NCBI GenBank assembly: GCA_011033025.1 | Contig: WFMF01000201.1 | Span: forward strand, 124,001 to 188,000 | Length of the DNA stretch: 64,000 bases | Source of the DNA: Beroe forskalii | Lineage: Eukaryota; Ctenophora; Nuda; Beroida; Beroidae | Direction of reading: 5' to 3' | Part shown: one piece after another, positions 49,633-59,072 of the stretch | Numbering within the stretch: the first letter of the stretch is position 1 | Layout of the letters: each line of letters opens with the position of its first letter | Program-made: the position numbers and the translations under genes | Notes under the pieces: model-generated | The model's database searches: none | The model's input: the letters and a program-made list of their open reading frames with translations, nothing else | Told to the model about the DNA's origin: nothing

Positions 49633-50706
49633 ATCCCAGCCTTTAACCGGAGTTATCACTACATAGCACCTCTCAACCTGTCTCTAGCTCTCTTTATCAT
49701 CCTTCACAACAGCATTATATTTGCTGACTACTTACAAGGATCGTAAGAAGATCGTAGCTGCGATGTTCATGTTCATTGCGGCTGCTGACTTGTTATCGGC
49801 AATGGGAATAAATACCAATTTTATAAAGTTCCAATCTCTTTTATTCTTTATTCTCAGGTCAGTAGTTGGACTTCTCTGTTATCATGATGAAAGAAGGTAT
49901 ATTCCGACCTGGTTTGTCATGCTGTACCTGACGGCAGGACTCTATGGCTATATCTGCTCTATTTTCTGTAATACAGTTCTGGCTGTAACAAAGACGATTC
50001 AGATCGTTAATCCGTTCAATAACATCAACGAAACAGCCATAGCTGTATCCATCACTTTAGCATGCATCTTTTCCTTGGGTTGGGTATCGGAGACTACTTC
50101 ATCCTCGAAACAGACCATTATTCCTCCCGTAACTCCTGTCACGTTGCCTGGAGACTGCTGGAAGAATACAAATGTATAGGTGACGGAGTCCTCAGAGTAG
50201 TTGCCAGTAAACTAGGTATAATCGCACATAACAACGACAGTAGTGATTTGAGTTGGTGGTTGTTGTGTACCACCACACCTCTTGCGGTTGAGTATTTCAT
50301 CCCCTGCTGTATCCTGTTTGTCTGCATGATCATACAGATGGTATATCTCAGGAAGTCCATGTCAAGGAGTAGTAATCCTCTTCTAAACACGGCTAATCAT
50401 GTGAATATCACTGTTTTTATGACTTCCATGCTGTATTTTGCCTGCAACACTCCATACTGTTTGAATGAGACTCTGATTGTGTATGGTAATGGGATACATG
50501 GAGAGTATACCCCTACCATACTCTCACAGTGCACTCTGCCTCTAGTTAACGCAGCGTTATTTCCTATCATACTGATCCTGAGGAAACCAGCTCTTAAACA
50601 GAAATACAAGGAATTCCTCCTCAAAATCTTCTCTTCTCCAGTCAGATTGTACAAGAGGATTTGGATGGTGTGTCCTAGACACAGCTATGAAACATTGGTA
50701 GAATAG
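49549..50706 (+). CDS. rhodopsin-like GPCR, intronless, with two frame changes
   Basis: A seven-transmembrane receptor split over frames 1, 2 and 1. Frame 1 starts at 49549 and gives an N-glycosylatable N-terminus and TM1 (LNLSLALFIILHNSIIFA). Near 49725-49745 the reading moves to frame 2: TYKDRKKI, TM2 (AAMFMFIAAADLLSAMG), TM3 with LAVTKTIQIVNPF in place of a DRY-type box, and TM4. Near 50045-50095 it returns to frame 1: extracellular loop 2 with Cys (RNSCHVAW), TM5 (EYFIPCCILFVCMIIQMVYL), TM6 (YFACNTPY, like CWxP) and TM7 (NAALFPIILILRKP, like NPxxY), ending at TAG 50704-50706. The domain order is complete, so this is a recent pseudogene or two single-base sequence errors. The ligand cannot be predicted. 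Confidence 0.7.
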
Positions 50707-51438
50707 GCGAAGGTGGTGGATAATGCAAATGGAATGCAAATTTCGTGACATTTTGGGAGTGAGCAAATTGTGCCATATTCTACGAGTCTTTTCACTGTTT
50801 AGTAAGTTTGTAAAGTTGTAAATATGTAAATAGTTGCGTGTGAGTAATGAAGTATGATTAGATATCAGTGAAGTATAATTAGTAATTGATTACCTGTAAT
50901 TTACATTTGCGATTCATTTTGACGATCGTGTCAGCGAACAGGACCTCCTTTTCTTCGTGTTTTCTGGAAGAGTTACAAATGAATAATAAGGAAGCGGTTT
51001 ACCTTGTATTATTTCGAAATTTATTTCATTCCGTTATCAAGCAATTTTTTGTATGTTTGCTATGTAATGTGACCTTTCACTTTAAATATTTGTGGTTTTA
51101 TAGTTTGTAACGTTCTAGAACATTTCTGTCTCAAGATAAATTTGATATTATCACGGTCACATCCCATGAATTACCACATATACACTACACTGCACATGCG
51201 AAGTAACGCTAAAACTGTTTGACTTGATCGATAAATTTGGTATCTTATGATTTTGTCCGAGAGTCACGGTCCCATGATAGAAAGTATCTTATTGTTAGAT
51301 GACAGATTTAATTCTATATATGGCACTCTTGGTACATATACCTTTCTCGTTCAACGAGATAACCTGCATGTAGAGTGTACTACACTATTAACTACACGAT
51401 ACTTATGCAAATTACATGCCAATGCTTGGTTTTATTCG

Positions 51439-51525
51439 TAATTCACCCTGCCTGTAGTCACACATACAAACTCGGTTTTTTCAGATCACCGAGTTTGTAT
51501 GTGTGACTACAGGCAGGGTGAATTA
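51439..51525. mobile_element. perfect 38-bp inverted repeat with 11-base loop
   Basis: TAATTCACCCTGCCTGTAGT (left arm start, 51439) is matched base for base by the right arm ending CTACAGGCAGGGTGAATTA at 51525. The loop is 51477-51487. Perfect arms mean recent origin or selection. An imperfect single arm recurs near 60458-60488. Confidence 0.85.
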
Positions 51526-51883
51526 CAAATGTTAGATGACACTCACCCAATGATAGACAATATCTTGTTATTTGTCTTCGCCCCTATGTAATCCCCCTGG
51601 AGGGGTTTATTAAGACTACTTCTCCTCCTCTCCTTCCTTCCCATGAACTTCTCCAGTCTTTTCTCTTCCTTGTTGTTGTTATCTGCCTGCCCCCCTCCTC
51701 CTCCTTCTGAGTCGTTACAACTCATCCTAACAGGAGGGTGGTCAGGGTTAAAGAGATAATCTTAGAATCTAAATCTTATCTGTATAATCACATACGTCGC
51801 AATAGCAATGTCCTGTACGGAGCCCCTCAGCTTCTATTCCTTGTTTAACCATCTAGACGCATATTTCTAAGTTTCAATAAAAT

Positions 51884-52042
51884 CTGACACTACTTCTTAC
51901 TGACACCACTACTCTGACACCACTTCACTCTGAATGCAAGACTTCTTTCTGACACCACTTTTCACTGACACCACTTTGCCCTGACACCACTTCACTCTGA
52001 CACCACTTTTCTCTGACATCAATTTTCCCTGACATCACTTCA
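51884..52042 (-). repeat. minisatellite, CTGACACCACTTTTC-type unit
   Basis: About ten units of TGACACCACTT with spacers CACTC, TTCAC and TTCTC. This is the reverse complement of the array at 19943-20120. Confidence 0.8.
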
Positions 52043-53384
52043 CCCGTACATAATATGAACCCAGTAAAACAGTAGTAAGGATGACGCATGAGAAAATCAC
52101 ACATTCGAAGCTCTTACACATGTAACAATTTAACCAGTTCATTACACGAGTACAGGGGAAGAATTAGCGGCTCGCTATATATTCGCCTTAAATGGTGATC
52201 TTAAAGACCGGTGATCTTTCAGTACTCATTGCAAGATTGGTTAAAACGTTCAGAACTTCAGAGGTACTACATGACCTTATAACCAGTATGTTGTATGATG
52301 TCAATCAATCAAAGAAAATGAGGATATAATCTTACTAAGTTCAAACAAATTTTTGCTTATATTTATCAAATAAAGTATTGAATTTTGAAGCTGCGAAACA
52401 AGATGCAATAGTCAAGCAATTTAAGCTGAATTTAAAGTTCTGTGATAGCAGTAACTATGCTAAGGAGAATTATTTCAGCACGTGACCTTCAGACTCGTTG
52501 AATAGTATCATGAAAAGTCTCGTGCAGCCAAAGAATTATTATGTGCATCATCAACCTTATAACAGTTTACGTGGATGAAGCAGTAATCAGCAACGTCATT
52601 GAATCAACCAAATAGCATTCGCTGATTCAAGAGCAAATTTATTTGACTTAGACTAGGCCATAATATATCATGTTTCGTTAATTTAAACTGCAAGTGGCAA
52701 AAAGAAGCAATGAAACAAGAGTATTTCCTTCATGTGTCAAACATTAATTAAATGAATTGGTATACATTCGATAATATTTATATAGCGACTATTAAACAAA
52801 ATCATTGTACATGTAAAATTGTAAAATTAAGTCACACAATTTTCACTGACGAAACAACTTTCTTCTGTATTCATTTTATACAATCAAATTATTATTTGAG
52901 GCATTTATACGCTTACATGATTATTTCAGTACGGTGAGCGTATCTTTTGAAATTAATTTATTTACTAAAATCAACAAAAATCAACCATTTCAGAGGAGAA
53001 GCAGGAACTAGAAAAAACTTCTTATAATAAGTGAATTAAAATGATGCCAAGCATATTCAGTATTCACTACAATTGAACGGGAACACAGTTACGCAGCAAT
53101 CCAAATTCCAATCAAGGGGACTTTAATCACGATAATCTATTTCAGACACATCTCAAAGGGAAACAAAAAATAATATATGCTAATAATAATAATTTAAGAT
53201 AAGGATATCTACGGACTACGTAGCCAAGATAATTCCTTTTCTGATCATGAAATTCTTTCGATTATAACCTAAGTTCATGATAAATAAATTCTTCTGGCAG
53301 ATTTGAGATTATCCTTGAATATCTAAATCAGAAATACTTCAAGTAACTAAGTAAAGTTAAAATATTAACATACTAGCAGGCCCG

Positions 53385-53496
53385 GTGAATGTTGATTTCA
53401 AAGGAGCAAACGACGAAAGTTGCGATGCGCTCGTGGTTAGGTGAATGTTGATTTCAAAGGAGCAAACGACGAAACTTGCGACGCACTTGTGGTTAG
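53385..53496 (+). repeat. 56-bp tandem duplication
   Basis: GTGAATGTTGATTTCAAAGG..GTGGTTAG is repeated directly from 53441 with four or five differences (for example GATGCGCTCG against GACGCACTTG). Confidence 0.85.
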
Positions 53497-54087
53497 GCAT
53501 TAGGAAACGCTAACGCATTGTTTGACTGGTCTTACTGTGAATTATGATTTTTCCTTCATTCGTATACTGAATAAAGCTGTGTTAGAAATGGAAATAAATT
53601 AGATATTAATTTTAGGCCTTGCCTGGTGCGCGCTCAGACTAAGCGCAAATTCATAATTCTACGCCGCGCATTTCGTCTTGTAAGTTCGTAACTATATCTG
53701 AAATAACTTTGCGACGCGCGCAGAGTTTCTGCGTTGCGCGCAAGATTAAAATGCGCGCGCGTCGTGTTTTGTTAGTTCAACAATTTTGTTTTCCCTTACG
53801 TTTACGTGAAGTGTTCTGAATCGAAATTCGTGAACTTCTCATTAATTTTGAAACACGCCGAGATGTAGGAACATCGTTCGATGCGAATTTATTTAATCGG
53901 TTGAACTCTACTGTTTAGATATTTTTTGTAATAATTTCCTACTTTCCTAAGCGTCCGATAATGTCGTCCAAAATTCCTATATGCCTCATGAACTACGGAT
54001 TCAAAAACATCAACATTTAAAAGCAACATCTCGACAGCTTAAATCACTAACGTAATAGTAACACTACTTTAGAAACTACTTTATGTT

Positions 54088-54842
54088 GCACGTGCGCTAA
54101 TATCCAATCTCCATAGCAACGGCACCTCTTTTCTCCCGTTTGCATTCGTTTCTCTTGATAATTCCTTGGCAAGCTCAAATTTAAACTGTGCGCCCGCACA
54201 GACATTATTCACGTGCTCTTACGAAATTATAATTAAGATGAGCTGCTAGAATTTCTTATATTCATGATTTCAATTCTGACAACTGATTTTCACACTGACA
54301 TTTTGCTTTATTCACATTGATTTTGGCCAGGAACTGTCTTTTGTAATCTGCTACACCCACATTCGACCGGGGATTAAATTGTACACTTTGTAAACCTTGA
54401 ATTGCCCTTAATAACGGTCTATTTCGAAACTACAATTACCACTGTTGTCACGGGCTCTGAAGCATTAAATATCGACCGACCTCTATTTATGAAAACCATC
54501 CATCTGCATTATCCTCCGTTATTCAAGTTATGCCCATTCTCCATTTTGAGATCTTGAATTTGACGTTAAGAAAATGTCAAAAATGTTCAAAAATCCACAG
54601 CACAGCATTTAACAGTAGTAGCGTAATAGGAAGCACTTGCGTAGAACTGATCATAATCTGCACGTGCACAAAAATCTGTTTCCATAGCAACGGCGCCACT
54701 TAGCCCAGCTTAGCCTTCGTTTCTCTTGATATTCTCTTGGCAAGCTCAAATTTAAAATGTGCGCCCGCACAGACAAACATAATTCACGTGCTCTTACGAA
54801 ATTATAATTAAGATGAGCGAGCAACTTGAGAATTTCTTATAT
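54088..54842 (+). repeat. direct duplication (~165-180 bp) with RFX-like and CACGTGC words
   Basis: Copy A (54088-54262) and copy B (54660-54842) share GCACGTGC, TCCATAGCAACGGC, TTCGTTTCTCTTGATA, GGCAAGCTCAAATTTAAA, TGTGCGCCCGCACAGACA and CACGTGCTCTTACGAAATTA. TCCATAGCAAC resembles an X-box half site. The upstream parts also match loosely (GTAGCGTAATAG against ACGTAATAG). Confidence 0.75.
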
Positions 54843-55244
54843 TCTACAGACTGTCAAAATCTTCACAATAAGCTTCTAGATATAACACATATTTCATAAA
54901 ATATCATAATCTAAATAAAGTTATATATAGCATATGCTTTCTGTAAATTCATCAAGCGAGTCCTGATGGCGAAAAATAGACGATAATTAACGTTATACAA
55001 CTAGGTCATTTCAATCTATGATATAATGGTCCGTTACAGGGACATATCTAACTCCTACATGCACGGCTTTTTGTGCGTGGCGTAATCGTGCGCCGCGCAC
55101 AGCCTGTAATAAACAACCAGTGAGCCCCGCACGATTACACCGCGCACATAAGAGAGTAAGAGTTTGACATATCACCGCTACTCTCTCGATCATCTATCCA
55201 TCGTGCCCCAGGACTGCACGACCCTTGAAACATATAATAAATAT

Positions 55245-55448
55245 CTACGATCTGACGAGTGGGTTCTGCTTGAGCTGCAGGAATATGGACCGCATCCGGG
55301 TTGTGTCCTTGCAGTTCCGGTTGTTCTTGGGGTTGAAGTCGCAGAGTTTGCAGATCTTCTCCCATTGGGCACCTGGTTTCTGTTCCTGGCATTCCTTCAG
55401 GAATTCCTCCTGAGCTTCACGGTTTGCTGTCTTGTTCTTAGCCAGAAC
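55245..55448 (-). CDS. CLT: clathrin light chain exon 4 (stop codon)
   Basis: Acceptor TTTCCTGCAG, 67 codons and TAG at 55247-55245. Encodes VLAKNKTANREAQEEFLKEC to NPLVRS. Confidence 0.95.
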   Translation of the reverse strand, partial: VLAKNKTANREAQEEFLKECQEQKPGAQWEKICKLCDFNPKNNRNCKDTTRMRSIFLQLKQNPLVRS

Positions 55449-57584
55449 CTGCAGGAAAGACGGAAAATTAACTTTGATAAGAGTGAGACTTTAGAATATT
55501 CTGAAATTTGATCATAACAGTTAGTTCACTACAACAGACCAAATTCGGTGGGAAGGATCATGCATATTGCAGATCTCTATGTCCATTATGTTGATCGAGT
55601 GCCAAAACACCCCATCTCACCTCGTTCTGTTTGGAGTGCCAGTTCTCGAGCTCCTTGACCGCCTCAGCTCGCCATTCCTCAGTCTTGGCGGCTGCTTCAG
55701 TGTCCCTGGCAGCTATCTCCTCCGCCTGCTCTAACCTCCACAACCTGGGGGCGGACAGGAATGAGACGGAAGAAAGGCAGTAGATAGGCAGTAGACAGAA
55801 TGTAGTTTTCGGACATTGGGTATGTTTGATATGAGTCGCATCTGATAAACGTATTTTTTAACCTTTCTAGAAATTTTACTTCACACTTTTTGCGAAAAAT
55901 TAAATTCTAGGGATTTCTCTCCTTATCTGATGCTCTCTGGTTCTGCAGCCTCACTGAGCGCCTCATACACAGACCCTCCCCCCTTACCTGATGCTCTCTG
56001 GTTCGGCAGCCTCACTGAGCGCCTCATACACAGACCCCCCACTGGACCCTCCCTCGTCAGTAGGGGCAGGAGCAGCCAGCACCATCTCCGGTTCACTCAT
56101 CACAGGGGCAGCGATGAATTCAGGCTCAGACATGACGGGGGGAGCGGCGATAGGGCCGTCGTCTTCTGCCAGAAAATCTGAAGATTATATTTGTGTCATG
56201 ATAGATTAGATTATTCAGTGAAATTAATTGCAGGTTTAGCTTGCCTAATTTAGGCATTATAAGATCTACTCCAATCTGTGTCTTTATCGAAAGTATTGTA
56301 GTATCGTTATCGTTACTGAGTTGTTGTGTTAAAATCCAAATCATGTGAGACCTGAATAGCAATTATATTCCTCCTCTCTACTGACTACCCTCAATTTGGC
56401 ACCATCTGTTCGCGGTTCCGGTTATTAAACACAACTCACAGATAACAGGCTCTCAAGAGCCATCTCATTTTCGTGATTTGGAGTAGTGAATTGATGATGC
56501 CAGAACGCCTCTTATTGGCACAAGACCTATTGAAGGTACATATCATATGAGTTTGAGATATGTAAATGGATAGAAGCCAGCTGTTAAGTCTTATGACTCT
56601 CAGTATTTTCTCTCGCGGATGCAAAGTAGAGCAAAGCTTCACATTCTAAACTATGATAATGACGTCATTCTCAACTGCATTTATATTATTTGGGGACACA
56701 CAGCTAACACTCGTGAGACGTTCCAGTGAGCGAATCGACAAAGTTCAGACAATTATTATCATCACGTTGAGATATACAAATATAAATAATAAAATTTCAT
56801 GAAAAGCTTTTTACTGGATATACGAATATATTGATTTTCTAAGAATTAATGAAAAGATATGTCACATGAAAATATTTTGCCGAATGTCAATTTAGGCGGC
56901 ATCTTTGCTTTAATTCAACTGATGCCATTCACAATTAATATCTTTCTTTCACAGCTTGAGTTGTATCACATTATCACATTCGCAAGGCTACAACTAAGCC
57001 TCAGGTGCATTAATTTTTTAAATATATGGATTAAGCCAAAGTTGGGGCAAAATGGATCGTTGCCCCAAGACTAAGATTTGAAACCTGGAAAAAAAAACAG
57101 CTAAAGCTCTTGGGATCTACAGATCTACGTATATTAAATTTACAGCACCAAATACCAAGTCAAAATATCCAGCAGTTATGATTTAATAATGCTTAAATAA
57201 TAAAGCAAAAATAAAACAGCGAAAGCCGCTTTCCGGGCTTAATTGTTCCCGTGCTAAAAGACTGCTTACAGAATAAGGAAACTCTAATACTTTAATAAGA
57301 CTCAAAATCGTGAATAAATAACAAGCTTTCAGCCTAGAGTTTCAAAAATTTTCCAGCGAAAAAACAGATTGCATGCATAGCCTTAAGAGTGTTAACAGAC
57401 GGCACTCACCAAGTCCTACGTCTCCAGGAGCCACTTCAGCCGGCGGGGGAGGATCATCAGCGATCAGCTCGAAGTTATCGCCACCCAAAACATCGCCACC
57501 TAGCACATCGCCACCTAAAACATCGCCAATGGCGGCTTGTTCTCGAGAGAGGAAGTCGGCAGCCGGGTCTTCTTCAAAGTCCAT
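55245..57584 (-). CDS. CLT: clathrin light chain, complete, four exons
   Basis: Clathrin light chain binds the proximal leg of the heavy chain and regulates coat assembly at the plasma membrane and trans-Golgi. Exons at 57584-57410, 56177-55988, 55744-55621 and 55448-55245 join in matching phases to a 230-residue product, the usual size. It starts MDFEEDPAADFLSREQAAIG, the conserved acidic EED plus DPAAxFLxxE consensus element, followed by three GDVLG repeats. A Pro/Ala-rich linker comes next, then ESIRLWRLEQAEEIAARDTE and EWRAEAVKELENWHSKQNE, the heptad region that contacts the heavy chain. The C-terminus, FLKECQEQKPGAQWEKICKL, CDFNPKNN, MRSIFLQLKQNPLVRS, is the classic light-chain ending. 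Splice signals are consensus throughout. The vertebrate CLTA/CLTB split does not apply, so I use a general symbol. Confidence 0.95.
55621..55744 (-). CDS. CLT: clathrin light chain exon 3
   Basis: Acceptor CCCCCAG, donor AACGAG|GTGAGATG. Encodes the heavy-chain-binding helical region, LWRLEQAEE to WHSKQNE. Confidence 0.95.
55926..56046 (-). repeat. 61-bp tandem duplication of an exon end with its donor
   Basis: GGGTCTGTGTATGAGGCGCT..GAGAGCATCAGGTAAGG is repeated directly downstream on the minus strand. In the second copy the donor reads CAG|ATAAGG, so the GT is lost. Only the first copy keeps a working splice site. Confidence 0.9.
55988..56177 (-). CDS. CLT: clathrin light chain exon 2
   Basis: Acceptor TAATCTTCAG, donor ATCAG|GTAAGG. 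Encodes DFLAEDDGPIAAPPVMSEPE and then a Pro/Ala-rich stretch ending SEAAEPESIR. Its 3' end and donor are tandemly duplicated just downstream (see 55926-56046). Confidence 0.95.
56645..56680 (+). repeat. CRE-core dispersed repeat in clathrin intron 1
   Basis: TCTAAACTATGATAATGACG then TCATTCTCAACTGCAT, with a perfect core at 56660-56667. Confidence 0.6.
57410..57584 (-). CDS. CLT: clathrin light chain exon 1 (start codon)
   Basis: ATG at 57584 to donor ACTTG|GTGAGTG. A 15-bp in-frame tandem repeat (GGCGATGTTTTAGGT-like) gives the triple GDVLG. Confidence 0.95.
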
Positions 57585-58903
57585 TTTATTCGTACTTCCT
57601 CAAATTTGGGGAATATGGTGAGTGCTGGAAACTTCATATTTTTTATTGAAGTACCATATTTTTTCTCGAGAAATATGACACGTAAAATAATAATTAAGTG
57701 ATTATACATGCATAGTAACTTGATCCACCTCGACGTAAATAATGATAATGAAAATTATTTCTGCCCTCAAAAACCCGTACATTATTTCCGAGTTCTTTCA
57801 CAAAAACAGTAACTCTTGGAAAACCTTCTACAAGACTATTATAATGCCAACACTAAATGTTTAAATGAAACAGTAAAACAACGAAAAATAACGAAGATAC
57901 GCTATATATTTTGTAAATAAATTATAAATATATCATCATTTAAAATAATGGGAATAAAAAGTAAATCATGGATAAAAAGTGAATTATATTGTGTGAACTA
58001 AACTCGGGTGTAACGTTTAAAGTTTAACATTTTGGTACGACAGGTACGTTCATTCTCGTACGACTCAACTTTTAAGGTTTTAATAATGGATTGATTCAAT
58101 GTGGTGCGTACCAAAAAACAGTTTTAGGTTTTTTCTCTGCAACCTAGCATCTTTTCTACAACACTAAATTCATATTTTGTTTTTGATCTTTCCAAATTAA
58201 GCAATTATTAAAGCCATAAAACTCATTCAATAGAACTTTAAAATATAAAGCTTTATCGAAGGACCTTTACTCACAGGGTTCATTTAACTCGTTAAATAAA
58301 TAAATTTCAACAACAAACAATAAATTTAAAACGTGAGATTAAACGTGGGTTTATAAATAAAATATTCATTAATTTAAATCATAACTTGTCGAGCAAAACT
58401 ATTCATTATGCTACTGTATGGCAAAATAATTCTATGTCTAATGATAAAATAATCGAAGCTCTCAGGATTATTTGAAATGCGGATTATATACCGTGGACCT
58501 TAAAATACTTGATTTTTAAACGAACTTTTTTAAACTAAGATCAGGTATATTACTATATTATAACTCTTTGCATGACGCATTATGCTATGCATTCTAAAAG
58601 TTCTAAATTGTGCTAACTTATCGGTACTTATTTAAGTTCCTTTTAACCGAAAACTTTAATTGGCCTTTCTTTACAGGCTCTCCGAACCTTGTATTGAGGG
58701 TTTAAACCTTACGAATAGGGTTGAATAAGGCCGATAAGGTATCGATTCAACTAAAAAGGATACATACAGCTACAAGCCAAGACATCGTGACACATCACTC
58801 CGACATCACACGCTTAAATCGCTAAATCAGTTACCATGACAACAAGATATATCTCTGATGACGTCATATCACAGGTGTCCATGATATCTCAGATGACGTC
58901 ATA
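57585..58903. other. clathrin 5' flank and USP48 3' flank
   Basis: Very AT-rich. It should hold the promoter of the minus-strand clathrin gene (just above 57584) and the 3' UTR of the USP48 gene (just below 58904). No distinct promoter element or certain polyadenylation signal could be picked out. The 35-bp duplication at 58857-58915 is the only clear structure. Confidence 0.4.
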
Positions 58904-58915
58904 TCACAGGTGTCC
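58857..58915 (-). repeat. 35-bp period duplication at the USP48 stop codon
   Basis: GATGACGTCATATCACAGGT followed by GTCC occurs at 58857-58880 and 58892-58915. Each carries a perfect TGACGTCA. The second copy contains the USP48 stop codon (58904-58906); the first lies in its 3' UTR. Confidence 0.85.
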
Positions 58916-59072
58916 AGAGAGAGCAGTCCCCTTAAAACCCTGTTCCTCCACCCTCTCGAATATCTCAGTCTCGTTTAGGAGGGCCTGGTTATACTCGAGA
59001 TAGAGGATACATCCCGGGAGGATGCCCAGTTCTTGGAGCGTGCCTTGCTCCAGGATCTTACCGTTCAGTGTG
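58904..59072 (-). CDS. USP48: USP48 terminal exon (UBL part 2 and C-terminus)
   Basis: Acceptor CCTCTCCCAG, stop TGA at 58906-58904. Encodes STLNGKILEQGTLQELGILP and ends EEQGFKGTALSGHL, strongly like the human C-terminus. Confidence 0.92.

Larger units (their letters stand above)
50707..55244. other. gene-free stretch between GPCR and clathrin light chain
   Basis: No exon supported on either strand. Contents: a perfect 38-bp inverted repeat at 51439-51525, an AGTGGTGTCA minisatellite in reverse at 51884-52042, a 56-bp tandem duplication at 53385-53496, a CpG-rich patch with GCGCGC tracts at 53620-53765, and a ~165-bp direct duplication with CCATAGCAAC at 54088 and 54660. The GPCR 3' UTR and the clathrin 3' UTR must lie at the two ends, but no certain polyadenylation signal was fixed. 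Confidence 0.45.
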
